Made by a program: the position numbers and the translations under genes. 22,640 nt of DNA, from assembly GCA_900752015.1 (NCBI GenBank), contig CAADTZ010000062.1, forward strand, positions 1 to 22,640, in the 5' to 3' direction. Below, piece after piece: positions 9,428 to 17,132 of the stretch. How positions within the stretch are numbered: position 1 is the stretch's first letter; the number at the start of each line of letters is the position of its first letter. Under the pieces are notes generated by a model that did not search any database, was not told the DNA's origin, and saw only the letters and a list, made by a program, of their open reading frames with translations. The DNA is from an uncultured Collinsella sp. GTDB taxonomy: Bacteria > Actinomycetota > Coriobacteriia > Coriobacteriales > Coriobacteriaceae.

Positions 9428-10879
9428 ATGGCGGACAAGAACGCAGAAGTTGCAGTCGAGGATAACGGCGGCATGAAGAAAACGCTTTCGCTCTGGAACT
9501 TCTTCACCATCGGTTTCGGTGCCATCATCGGTACCGGTTGGGTTCTGCAGGTCGGCGACTGGATGGTCGTGGGCGGCGGTCCCGTTCCCGCTATGATCGC
9601 ATTCCTCTTGGGTGCAATCTTCCTCGTGCCCGTCGGAGCTGTTTTCGGTGAGCTCACGGCTGCTATCCCCATCTCGGGTGGCATCGTCGAGTATGTCGAT
9701 CGTAGCTTTGGCCGTACGCTGAGCTACATCACCGGATGGCTTTTGGCTCTGGGTAACGGCATCCTGTGCCCGTGGGAGGCCATCGCCATCTCGACCCTCG
9801 TGTCCGAGATGTTCGGTAGCCTGCCCGGTCTTGAGTGGCTGCGCGCCGTCAAGCTCTACACCATCCTGGGCGCCGACGTTTACCTGTTCCCGACGCTGAT
9901 CGCGCTCGGCTTTGCAGTCTACGTCATCTTCCTCAACTTCCGCGGTGCCAGTTCGGCCGCCAAGCTCCAGGCCTTCCTGACCAAGGCCCTGCTCTGCGGC
10001 ATGCTGCTCGCCATGGGCGTCTCGCTGTTCACCGGCTCGCCGGACAACGCCATGCCCGTGTTCTCCCAGGTCGCCGGTGCTGGCGGCGGCAAGGCCGCTA
10101 CCGAGAGCACCAGCCTGTTCGCCGGCATCGTGTCGGTCCTGGTTCTGACCCCGTTCTTCTACGCCGGTTTCGACACCATTCCTCAGCAGGCTGAGGAAGC
10201 AGCCGAGGGCCTCAACTGGAACAAGTTCGGCAAGATCATCTCCCTGGCCCTGCTGGCCGCCGGCGGCTTCTACATGGTCTGCATCTACTCGTTCGGCACC
10301 ATTCTCGACTGGCATGAGTTTGTTAAGAGTCCGGTTCCCGCGCTTGCCTGCCTCAAGGGCATCAACATGCTCCTGTACCTGGCCATGCTCGTCATCGCCA
10401 CGCTTGGACCCATGGGCCCGATGAACTCCTTCTACGGCGCCACGAGCCGCATCATGCTCGCCATGGGCCGCAAGGGCCAGCTGCCCGAGAAATTCGCCGA
10501 GGTCGACCCCAAGTCCGGCGCTCCCAAGCTCGCCTGCGTCGTTCTGGGCGTCATCACCGTCATCGGTCCGTTCCTGGGCAAGAACATGCTCATCCCTCTG
10601 ACCAACGTGTCGGCTCTCGCCTTCATCTTCTCCTGCGGCATGGTCGCGCTCGCATGCCTGCGCATGCGCTTCACCGAGCCCGACCTGCCTCGTCCCTACG
10701 AGGTGCCCGGCGGCAAGTTTGGCATCGGCCTCGCTATCGCCGCCTGCGCCATCATCATCGGCCTGCTTGTGATTCCGTTCTCTCCCGCCTCCCTCAACAT
10801 GGTGGAGTGGAGCATCGTGATCGGCTGGTTGGCTATTGGCCTGGCCCTCATGGCTTTCACCAATTCCCGCAAAAAGTAA
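9428..10879 (+). CDS. APC-superfamily amino acid permease
   Basis: 483 aa integral membrane protein with about 12 hydrophobic segments, the APC amino acid/polyamine transporter length. The N-terminal motif FFTIGFGAIIGTGW (about 26-39) is the hallmark substrate-binding unwound helix of this family, followed by a GELTAAIPISGGIVEYVDRSFG-type second helix region (about 76-97). PMGPMNSFYGATSRIMLAMGRKGQLPE (about 322-348) is the conserved cytoplasmic loop after TM8. The ATG at 9428 has AAAGGAGGGG 4 bp upstream. The amidohydrolase gene lies 131 bp downstream on the same strand with no clear terminator between, so the permease probably imports a substrate or dipeptide for that enzyme, or exchanges its product. 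The exact substrate cannot be read from sequence. Confidence 0.9.
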   Translation: MADKNAEVAVEDNGGMKKTLSLWNFFTIGFGAIIGTGWVLQVGDWMVVGGGPVPAMIAFLLGAIFLVPVGAVFGELTAAIPISGGIVEYVDRSFGRTLSYITGWLLALGNGILCPWEAIAISTLVSEMFGSLPGLEWLRAVKLYTILGADVYLFPTLIALGFAVYVIFLNFRGASSAAKLQAFLTKALLCGMLLAMGVSLFTGSPDNAMPVFSQVAGAGGGKAATESTSLFAGIVSVLVLTPFFYAGFDTIPQQAEEAAEGLNWNKFGKIISLALLAAGGFYMVCIYSFGTILDWHEFVKSPVPALACLKGINMLLYLAMLVIATLGPMGPMNSFYGATSRIMLAMGRKGQLPEKFAEVDPKSGAPKLACVVLGVITVIGPFLGKNMLIPLTNVSALAFIFSCGMVALACLRMRFTEPDLPRPYEVPGGKFGIGLAIAACAIIIGLLVIPFSPASLNMVEWSIVIGWLAIGLALMAFTNSRKK

Positions 10880-10899
10880 CGCCTAGCCGGGGCGGACCA

Positions 10900-10928
10900 G
10901 GTGCGCGGGGCCCTCTCTTCCGCGCACC
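10900..10928 (+). other. Intercistronic hairpin
   Basis: GGTGCGCGG (10900-10908) and CCGCGCACC (10920-10928) pair perfectly around an 11-nt loop, 21 bp after the permease stop codon. There is no T-run, so readthrough into the amidohydrolase gene is expected. It may stabilise or separate the two message parts. Confidence 0.55.
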
Positions 10929-10988
10929 GAACCCGGCATCACTTGGGTAGCTTTGTGAGGCTGCGACCCAACACGGCCTCGCCCACTA

Positions 10989-11000
10989 TATGGATCCATA
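10989..11000. promoter_or_regulatory. 12-bp palindrome before the amidohydrolase ribosome binding site
   Basis: TATGGATCCATA is a perfect palindrome ending where the AAGGAGGA ribosome binding site (11000-11007) begins. It may be an operator or chance. Confidence 0.3.
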
Positions 11001-11010
11001 AGGAGGAACC

Positions 11011-12288
11011 ATGTCCACTAAGTATGCAATCGTTGGCGGTAAGCTCATCGACGGTACCGGCGCCGAGCCGGTCGAGAACTCCCTCGTTCTCGTCGACGAC
11101 AACGGCAAGATCGAGTACGCCGGTGTTATGCAGGACCTTCCCGAGGGCGTTGAGGTTATCGACGCCGCCGGCAAGACCGTCCTTCCCGGCCTGATCGACA
11201 CCCACCTGCACTTCTCGGGCAACCTGACCGACGATGACACCGATTGGGTCATGCAGCCGCTCCTCGAGAAGCAGGCCGTCGCCGTCAAGCAGGCCTACGA
11301 CTGCCTCACCCACGGCCTCACTACCGTCTGCGAGATCGGCCGCTTTGGTATCCAGATTCGCGACTGCATCGACAAGGGCGTCTTTAAGGGCCCGCGCGTT
11401 CTGGCCACCGGCCTGGGCTTCTGCCGCGTTGCCGGTCACGGTGACTCCCACCACTGCACCCAGGAGCTCAACAAGGAATCCCATCCCTGGGGCGACCAGG
11501 TCGATGGCCCTTGGGATCTGCGCAAGGCCGTCCGTCGTCGCCTGCGCGAAAACCCCGATGCCATCAAGATCTGGGCTACCGGTGGCGGCATCTGGCGCTG
11601 GGACTCCGGCCGCGATCAGCACTATTGCTCCGAGGAGATCCAGGCCGTGGTCGAAGAGGCCAAGATGGTCGGTATCCCCGTGTGGAGCCACTGCTACAAC
11701 AACCACGCCGCTGCCTACGATTCCGTCCGCTTTGGCTGCGAGCAGCTGATTCACGGTTTCGATATCGATGAGCGCACCATGGACCTCATGGCCGAGCAGG
11801 GCACCTTCTTCACCCCGACGATCGCCTTCCTGCCCACCTGGTACGCCACCTATCCGCCCGTCTACGTCCCCGAGCTGCACGACAAGTACGAGGGCACCCT
11901 GGTCGAGAAGGAGCTGCAGCGCAACTACGACTGCCTGCGTGAGGCCAAGAAGCGTGGCGTCGTCATGACGATCGGCTCCGACTCCTTCTCCTTCGTCACC
12001 CCGTACGGCACCTGCTCCATCGAGGAGATGTACGAGTTCGTCGACAAGATCGGCTTCACCCCGGTCGAGACCATCACCTGCGCCACCCTCAACGGCGCCA
12101 AGATGTGCCACATCGAGGACGAGACCGGTTCCATCGAGGCCGGCAAGTGCGCCGACCTGCTGGTCGTCAACGGTGACGTCGCCGCCGACATCCATGTGCT
12201 CAACACCGACAACATGGACGTCATCATGAAGGACGGTTGGATCGTCGAGGCTGGCACCTTTGGCGAGGCCAACAAATACAGCGCCTAA
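11011..12288 (+). CDS. Metal-dependent amidohydrolase (prolidase/imidazolonepropionase-like)
   Basis: 425 aa TIM-barrel amidohydrolase with the flanking beta-sandwich. Metal-binding residues can be read in order: His65-x-His67 in LPGLIDTHLHF, Lys186 in AIKIWATGGG (candidate carboxylated lysine), His227 (VWSHCYN), His248 (LIHGFD) and Asp324 (IGSDSF). The pattern fits the group of Xaa-Pro dipeptidases and imidazolonepropionase-like enzymes (Met_dep_hydrolase_A type), which hydrolyse amide or cyclic amide bonds. No signal peptide, so cytoplasmic. The ATG at 11011 is preceded by a near-perfect AAGGAGGA. It follows the permease gene and shares its strong codon bias, suggesting uptake and hydrolysis of a peptide or N-acyl/cyclic amino acid derivative; the substrate is an open question. 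Confidence 0.88.
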   Translation: MSTKYAIVGGKLIDGTGAEPVENSLVLVDDNGKIEYAGVMQDLPEGVEVIDAAGKTVLPGLIDTHLHFSGNLTDDDTDWVMQPLLEKQAVAVKQAYDCLTHGLTTVCEIGRFGIQIRDCIDKGVFKGPRVLATGLGFCRVAGHGDSHHCTQELNKESHPWGDQVDGPWDLRKAVRRRLRENPDAIKIWATGGGIWRWDSGRDQHYCSEEIQAVVEEAKMVGIPVWSHCYNNHAAAYDSVRFGCEQLIHGFDIDERTMDLMAEQGTFFTPTIAFLPTWYATYPPVYVPELHDKYEGTLVEKELQRNYDCLREAKKRGVVMTIGSDSFSFVTPYGTCSIEEMYEFVDKIGFTPVETITCATLNGAKMCHIEDETGSIEAGKCADLLVVNGDVAADIHVLNTDNMDVIMKDGWIVEAGTFGEANKYSA

Positions 12289-12329
12289 GATACCGTTTGT
12301 CGATGACTGGATGTAAAACACAGTTTTTG

Positions 12330-12344
12330 ATTGCATAATGCAAT
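12330..12344. promoter_or_regulatory. 15-nt palindrome ATTGCATAATGCAAT
   Basis: Two perfect 7-bp half-sites around a central A, 41 bp after the amidohydrolase stop. It contains CATAAT (12334-12339), which has TGTAAA 16 bp upstream, so it could be an operator over a promoter. The terminator hairpin starts only 2 bp further on, so its target is unclear. Confidence 0.35.
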
Positions 12345-12346
12345 GG

Positions 12347-12372
12347 AGAGGGTCGCTTGCGGCCCTCTTTAT
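12347..12372 (+). terminator. Terminator after the amidohydrolase gene
   Basis: AGAGGGTCGC (12347-12356) pairs with GCGGCCCTCT (12359-12368), with one G-T pair and a very tight two-base loop (in practice a 4-base loop), followed by TTATT. It ends the permease-amidohydrolase operon. Confidence 0.75.
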
Positions 12373-12405
12373 TGCTATGGGTGTGGTAGATAAAAGGGGA
12401 TGACG

Positions 12406-13791
12406 GTGGATTTAAACAGGCTGATTCTGGGCAAGAGTTACAACTCTACCAAGGTCTTTCGTACGGCCCAGCATGTGGTCCAGGCCATCCTACTCGGTGT
12501 TGTCGTTCCGGCGCTTATTCTGCTGCTTATCTGGGATTTAACCGATAATCCCAATCCCGTTCCGGGCGTTGTCGTTATTGCCGGCCTGGTCATGCTGTGC
12601 TTCTTTTTCTCGTATGTCTTTGTGGTCCCCGACGACCTCACATCGAGCGCAACCGACCGTACGCTCGCCATCGCATCAAAAATATTCGCCTACACGTCGC
12701 GCGGCCTTACGCCCGAAGCGGCCCTGGGTGCCTCTAAAATTATCCTATCCGAGACCATCGCCTCCGCCATCTGCTTTACCGATGGCAAACAGGTGTTGGC
12801 AAGCTGGGGCGAGGACTCGGCAAAGTGCCCTGCCGGCACCCCGGTAGTGCTCAAGACCACGCTCAGTGTGATTGAGACGGGTGAGCAGAGCGTGTTTTCG
12901 CGTGACACCTCCAATGAGACGGGTGGCTATTTTCCCCGCCTGCGCGCCGGCATTGTCGCGCCGCTTACCGTGCGCGGGCATTGTGTGGGCACACTCGAGC
13001 TGTATTACCCCCGCCTGAGCAGCATCGATATGCGCCAGACGGCCCTTGCTTCGGGTTTTGCCGATCTCATTTCCACGCAGCTCGCCAGCTTTGAGCTCGA
13101 GCGCCAGGACGAGCTCACAGCTCGCGTTGAGCTACGCGCCCTGCAGTCGCAGGTCGACCCGCATTTTCTATTCAATACCATTAGCACGATTGTGTCGCTC
13201 GTTCGAACCGAGCCCGACAAGGCGCGATCGCTGCTGATCGACTTTTCCAACTACTATCGTCAGACGCTTTCTGATTCCGATACGCTCACCACGCTCGAGC
13301 ACGAGGTGGAACAGGGCACCCGTTATATCAATCTTATGCAGGCCCGGTATGGCGACGGCCGTCTGCGCGTTTCGGTCGACATCGACTTTGAGGTGCGCGA
13401 CAGCCTGGTGCCGCCGTTTATCTTGCAGCCGCTGCTCGAAAACTGCATCAAGCATGCGCAGCGCGAGACCGAGCCGCTTTCTATTCGTGTTAGGGCTTTT
13501 GAGACCGATGACGGCTTGGAGATCATCGTCGAAGATGACGGCATCGGTATGAACGAAGAAGTCTGCGCGCATCTGTTTGAGCAGCATCGCCGAGAGGAGC
13601 CCGAGAGCATTACCGCCGACGGCTCCATCAAGCGAGGTTGCGGTCTGGCGCTCTTCAATGTGCTTCAGCGCATCCATTTCTTTTACGGAGAAGATTCTGG
13701 CATGCGCGTGAAGTCCCAGGAGGGCGTGGGGACACAGGTCATCGTTGAGTTGAACGGCGAGCCGCATGAGCCGGCGCCGCTAACGGTGTAG
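12406..13791 (+). CDS. LytS/YehU-type sensor histidine kinase (first copy)
   Basis: 461 aa membrane kinase. An ATG at 12400 is possible, but AAAAGGGG abuts it directly; the GTG at 12406 has the proper 6-nt spacing and is preferred. Two transmembrane helices lie near residues 25-43 and 53-75, followed by a GAF-like sensory region (about 85-220). The HisKA-7TM/LytS-type phosphoacceptor domain carries QVDPHFLFNT with His253. The ATPase domain shows LLENCIKHA (N-box, about 343-351), DDGIGMN (about 377-383) and a Gly-rich RGCGLALFN lid. It lacks the multi-helix 5TM-LYT sensor, so the signal is probably read by the GAF-like part. Its response regulator follows 38 bp downstream. It is clearly paralogous to the kinase at 18317. 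The E. coli relatives BtsS and YpdA respond to pyruvate; whether this one does is unknown. Confidence 0.9.
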   Translation: MDLNRLILGKSYNSTKVFRTAQHVVQAILLGVVVPALILLLIWDLTDNPNPVPGVVVIAGLVMLCFFFSYVFVVPDDLTSSATDRTLAIASKIFAYTSRGLTPEAALGASKIILSETIASAICFTDGKQVLASWGEDSAKCPAGTPVVLKTTLSVIETGEQSVFSRDTSNETGGYFPRLRAGIVAPLTVRGHCVGTLELYYPRLSSIDMRQTALASGFADLISTQLASFELERQDELTARVELRALQSQVDPHFLFNTISTIVSLVRTEPDKARSLLIDFSNYYRQTLSDSDTLTTLEHEVEQGTRYINLMQARYGDGRLRVSVDIDFEVRDSLVPPFILQPLLENCIKHAQRETEPLSIRVRAFETDDGLEIIVEDDGIGMNEEVCAHLFEQHRREEPESITADGSIKRGCGLALFNVLQRIHFFYGEDSGMRVKSQEGVGTQVIVELNGEPHEPAPLTV

Positions 13792-13829
13792 CACGCGGTT
13801 GGATTGAGAGAAAAAGAGGGGAAGCGCAT

Positions 13830-14564
13830 ATGTCCGAAGGCTGGAACATCTTGGTGGTTGATGACGAGCCTCCCATTAGGGCTGAGCTACGCTATCTGTT
13901 GGAAAAGGATACGCGTGTGGGACAGATTGCCGAAGCGGGCAATGTCACCGAAGCCGTGGAGTCGATTCTGTCGAACAAGCCCGACGTGCTGTTTTTAGAC
14001 ATTACCATGCCCGGTCGCTCGGGAATTGAGCTTGCCGAGACGCTGCAGAACCTAAAGACGCCGCCAGTCGTGGTGTTTGTGACGGCATTCGCCGAGTATG
14101 CGGCCGATGCCTATAACCTCGATGCTGTCGATTACATCGTCAAGCCGGTCGAGGATGCCCGCTTGTCAAAGGCGCTCGACAAGATCGAGGCTGCCCTGGG
14201 CGCTCGCCGTGTCGTCCATGCTCCGCGCCAGCCTTTGCGCCTGACGGTGGATCGCGGGGGCAAAAAGGTGTTCATTCCCGTGGCGGATGTCTGCTACTTT
14301 GAGGCGCGCGCCGATTTTTGCAACGCCGTCTGCGCCGAGGGAACATACCTGATCAATGAGTCGATTTCCTCGCTCGAGCGGCGCCTGGCCTCCGAGGGCT
14401 TTATCCGTGTCCACCGCAGTTATCTGGTCAATTTGGAAGACGTGCATAATGTCGAGATCGGTTCCACGGGTCTTATGGAGCTCAGGCTCGATCGCGTAAC
14501 CTCGACGGTGCCTGTGTCCCGTCGTCGCGCAGCCGAGGTCAAGGCGCACTTGGGACTTGCGTAG
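13830..14564 (+). CDS. LytTR-family response regulator (first copy)
   Basis: 244 aa DNA-binding regulator, partner of the kinase just upstream. Receiver domain 1-120: acidic pair Asp11/Asp12 (VVDDE), phosphoacceptor Asp57 (LFLDITMPG), Thr85 (FVTAF) and Lys105 (IVKPVE). The LytTR domain (about 133-240) shows ADVCYFEARADFCNAV and the typical FIRVHRSYLVNL and VPVSRRR motifs. It should bind pairs of direct repeats upstream of target promoters when phosphorylated. The ATG at 13830 has AGAGGGGA 8 bp upstream. The hairpin at 14587-14617 lies just downstream but has no T-run, so readthrough into the phospholipase-like gene is possible. Confidence 0.93.
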   Translation: MSEGWNILVVDDEPPIRAELRYLLEKDTRVGQIAEAGNVTEAVESILSNKPDVLFLDITMPGRSGIELAETLQNLKTPPVVVFVTAFAEYAADAYNLDAVDYIVKPVEDARLSKALDKIEAALGARRVVHAPRQPLRLTVDRGGKKVFIPVADVCYFEARADFCNAVCAEGTYLINESISSLERRLASEGFIRVHRSYLVNLEDVHNVEIGSTGLMELRLDRVTSTVPVSRRRAAEVKAHLGLA

Positions 14565-14586
14565 GCAGTCTGCATATCATCGTTTG

Positions 14587-14624
14587 CCGCCGCAGGTTTG
14601 GCGTGACCGTGCGGTGGGCATAAT
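14587..14624 (+). promoter_or_regulatory. Hairpin and weak promoter before the phospholipase-like gene
   Basis: CCGCCGCA (14587-14594) pairs with TGCGGTGG (14610-14617) with one G-T pair and a 15-nt loop, and no T-run. GGG-CATAAT (14616-14624) follows, with TTTGGC 16 bp before the hexamer as a poor -35. Either a weak terminator/attenuator or a promoter; not resolved. Confidence 0.3.
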
Positions 14625-14656
14625 GGGTGACATCGAATGAAATCGAAAGGATCATT

Positions 14657-15601
14657 ATGCCCGCGCTCATTACGCATCATCTGTTTGGCGAGGAAAGCAT
14701 CGACCGTCTTCCGCAGGGCGTTATTACGTCCGACGAGGAGCGCATCGCCTTTATCCTGGGAAACCAAGGTCCCGACCCGTTTTTCTTCCACATGCTCACG
14801 CCGCGCATTTCCGACTGTATGTCGCTTGCTCAGGTCATGCACCGCTCGCGCATGTCGCGCCAGTTCTCGTGCCTGCGCGACGGCGTGTCGCACCTACAGC
14901 CGCGCGATGCCAATCTGGGTCGCGCCTTTGCGCTGGGCCTGCTGTCGCACTATGTGCTCGATCGCAATGCCCACCCCTTTGTCTACGAGCAGCAGTTTGG
15001 CATTGTTGAGTCCGACCCCGAGCTCGAGGCTTCGGGCAGTCAAGTTCACGCTGTGCTCGAAAGCGACCTGGACGTGCTGATGCTGCAGCTCAAACGTGAC
15101 GGGGCCACGGTCGAGGATTATCCGCCGGCGGGCGAGATCGTCACTACCGACCGCATCAACCGTGTGGCCGGCGTGCTGATGAGCTACATCGCCGGGCGCG
15201 TGTACGGTATCGACATCCCGGCGGGGGAGTACGCCGGCGCCGTCTCGGACATGCAGATGCTCTATCGCACCATTGAGCCGGCCGGCTCGGTAAAGACGCG
15301 CGCGATTGCCCTGGTTGAGGGCTTGGTGCATGACTACTCGCTGCTCGACGGCCTTGCTCATCGCGTGACGACGGAGCTGCCCGAGCGCACCGGTAACCTG
15401 GGCCACCTGACATGGAAGAACCCCTTTACCGATGAGGTCTCGACCGAGAGCTTCCCCGAGGTCTTTGAGCGCGCGCTGACCGATTACGAGCTCACCGTTG
15501 CCCGCTTTATCGAGACCGGTGACATGGATGCCGTGACCGGCCATATCAACTATAGCGGCCGCGTACTCGACGCCGACGAGGAGTTCGACCGCGAGGAGTA
15601 G
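14657..15601 (+). CDS. Zinc-dependent phospholipase C-like protein
   Basis: 314 aa, resembling the zinc-dependent phospholipase C family (PF00882-like). Candidate metal ligands are spread as in that family: His7/His8 (LITHH), Asp40 (GPDPFFFH), His45, His98 with Asp102 (LLSHYVLDRNAHP), His106, and His131 with Glu135 and Asp137/139 (VHAVLESDLD). There is no signal peptide: the metal-site His pair sits at the very N-terminus, so the protein appears cytoplasmic, unlike secreted clostridial toxins, and lacks a C-terminal lipid-binding C2 domain. The ATG at 14657 is used because GAAAGGA (14645-14651) lies 5 bp before it; the open frame extends further upstream without a site. It sits 92 bp after a LytTR regulator and before a UMF1 transporter. 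Actual lipase activity is unproven. Confidence 0.75.
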   Translation: MPALITHHLFGEESIDRLPQGVITSDEERIAFILGNQGPDPFFFHMLTPRISDCMSLAQVMHRSRMSRQFSCLRDGVSHLQPRDANLGRAFALGLLSHYVLDRNAHPFVYEQQFGIVESDPELEASGSQVHAVLESDLDVLMLQLKRDGATVEDYPPAGEIVTTDRINRVAGVLMSYIAGRVYGIDIPAGEYAGAVSDMQMLYRTIEPAGSVKTRAIALVEGLVHDYSLLDGLAHRVTTELPERTGNLGHLTWKNPFTDEVSTESFPEVFERALTDYELTVARFIETGDMDAVTGHINYSGRVLDADEEFDREE

Positions 15602-15650
15602 GACCCGTGCGTGCCCCTTTGCCGAATCCTTACCAGCGCTTCTGTGCAAT

Positions 15651-15661
15651 TGGGGTACGAT
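15651..15661 (+). promoter_or_regulatory. -10-like site before the UMF1 transporter
   Basis: GGGG followed by TACGAT (15656-15661), 41 bp before the start codon. No good -35 is visible. The layout matches the sites at 2421-2429 and 17052-17060. Confidence 0.35.
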
Positions 15662-15702
15662 GAACTAACTGCATATCGGGCGAATACGAAGGGGCCCTGT
15701 CC

Positions 15703-16962
15703 ATGAAATACACCAAGCTCGAGCGTAACTGGGTTATGTACGATGTGGGCAATTCGGCCCTCGTGTTGCTCAATACCTCGGTGGTGCCCATCTACTTTAA
15801 CGCCATCAATACTGGTGCTTCCTCGGCAGACCTGGTGGTCGCTTGGGGCAACGCTCAGACGATCGCCTCGCTGGTCATTGCCATGCTCATGCCCATTCTG
15901 GGCGCGCTTGCCGATTACGCCGGCAACAAGATTAAGTTCTTCTTGGGCTTCTTCCTCACGGGCCTGGTTCTTTGCCTGGCGCAGGCTATCCCAATGTCCG
16001 CCATGGCATTTTTGACCGTGTACGTGCTGTGCACCATCGGCCTTAACTCTTCTATGACGTTCTACGACGCCATGCTGCCCGACATTACCACCGACGAGCG
16101 CATGGACGCCGTGTCCAGCTCGGGCTATGCCTGGGGCTACATCGGTTCCACCGTGCCGTTTATCATCTGCCTGGTGCTCATCATGGGTGGCCCCGCTCTT
16201 GGCGTCCCCACCATGCTGGCAACGCGTCTGTCGTTTATCATCACTGGTGCCTGGTGGCTCATCTTTACCCTGCCGCTCATTCGCACCTATAAGCAAAAGT
16301 ACGGTCGCGAGCGCGGTCCCGAGGACACCATCGGCCACATCGTGGGCGGTGTGTTCTCCGAGGTCGGACACACCATGCGCGAGATCGCCCACAACAAGAC
16401 CGTGCTGGTCTACATGATCGCGTTCTTCTTCTATATCGATGGCGTCCACACGGTCATTTCCATGGCTACCAGCTACGGCTCGGCTTTAGGCATCGACTCG
16501 ACCCAGCTGGTGCTGGCGCTGCTCGTTACGCAGTTTGTGGCCTTTCCGTCTGCCATCATCTACGGCAAGCTCGCCGGACGCGTGGGCACGCTCAACATGA
16601 TCCTGGTGGCCGTCGCCGCCTACATGGGCATTGTGCTGTTCGCCGCATTCTTCCTAAAGACCGCCTTCGAATTCTGGGTGCTTGCCATTATGGTCGGCCT
16701 GTTCCAGGGCGGCGTGCAAGCGCTCAGCCGTAGCTACTTTGGCCGCATTATCCCCAAGGAAAAGTCCAACGAGTACTACGGCTTCTTTGACATCTTTGGT
16801 CGTTATGCAAGCGTCATGGGCACTTTCCTGGTGTCGGTCGTCACCTCGCTGACCGGCAACCCGTCGCTGGGCGTCCTTTCCATTGGCGTGCTGCTGATCG
16901 TTGGCTTTATGCTGCTGGTTCGCCTGTCCCGCATGACTCAGGCGGCAGAGCAGACCGCATAG
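15703..16962 (+). CDS. UMF1/Atg22-type MFS transporter
   Basis: 419 aa, about 12 transmembrane segments. The N-terminal W-x-M-YDVGNSA (about residues 10-18), the FYDAMLPDI segment (about 120) and the SGYAWGYIGS motif (about 140-149) are typical of the UMF1 family of the major facilitator superfamily, related to fungal Atg22 vacuolar amino acid effluxers. A conserved RSYFGRIIPKEKSNEYYGF loop lies near residue 345. Bacterial members are poorly characterised; efflux of amino acids or other small metabolites is a family-level guess. The ATG at 15703 has AAGGGG (15689-15694) 8 bp upstream. It lies 101 bp after the phospholipase-like gene, on the same strand. Confidence 0.87.
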   Translation: MKYTKLERNWVMYDVGNSALVLLNTSVVPIYFNAINTGASSADLVVAWGNAQTIASLVIAMLMPILGALADYAGNKIKFFLGFFLTGLVLCLAQAIPMSAMAFLTVYVLCTIGLNSSMTFYDAMLPDITTDERMDAVSSSGYAWGYIGSTVPFIICLVLIMGGPALGVPTMLATRLSFIITGAWWLIFTLPLIRTYKQKYGRERGPEDTIGHIVGGVFSEVGHTMREIAHNKTVLVYMIAFFFYIDGVHTVISMATSYGSALGIDSTQLVLALLVTQFVAFPSAIIYGKLAGRVGTLNMILVAVAAYMGIVLFAAFFLKTAFEFWVLAIMVGLFQGGVQALSRSYFGRIIPKEKSNEYYGFFDIFGRYASVMGTFLVSVVTSLTGNPSLGVLSIGVLLIVGFMLLVRLSRMTQAAEQTA

Positions 16963-17051
16963 GAGCGAGCGGCTATTGGGCCTGTCCGCGGTACTCTTTT
17001 GGGGTTATCCGCAATAAACATTGCGACTTGCGAGCAATGATTTGCCCAAGT

Positions 17052-17060
17052 GGGTATGAT
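17052..17060 (+). promoter_or_regulatory. -10-like site before the glycosyltransferase operon
   Basis: GGG followed by TATGAT (17055-17060). No convincing -35 at 17 bp; TTGCGA at 17028 is 21 bp away. It lies just before the terminator-like hairpin at 17077, so transcripts from here would have to pass that hairpin. Confidence 0.35.
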
Positions 17061-17076
17061 GGAATCAGCTAGGTCG

Positions 17077-17112
17077 CGGGGCGTCGCCTGTGTTTGGCGG
17101 CGCCCCGTTTTT
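17077..17112 (+). terminator. Strong terminator hairpin within the glycosyltransferase leader
   Basis: CGGGGCGTCGCC (17077-17088) pairs with GGCGGCGCCCCG (17096-17107), 12 bp with one G-T pair and a 7-nt loop, then TTTTT. It lies only 8 bp before the ribosome binding site (GGGAGGGAAGG, 17121) of the next gene. It may end the transporter transcript, or attenuate the operon that follows. Confidence 0.8.
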
Positions 17113-17132
17113 GTGTTGCAGGGAGGGAAGGC

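Noticed and set aside
9104..10315. A 403-residue minus-strand open frame spanning the intergenic region and the permease
   Set aside because: Most of it is antisense to the permease gene; no ribosome binding site or domain is visible, and the composition is artificial (Glu/Gly/Gln/Asp-rich).
11200..11800. Imidazolonepropionase (hutI) for the amidohydrolase
   Set aside because: The metal motifs are shared by many amidohydrolases, no other histidine-breakdown gene is nearby, and the prolidase-like pattern fits as well, so no gene symbol is given.
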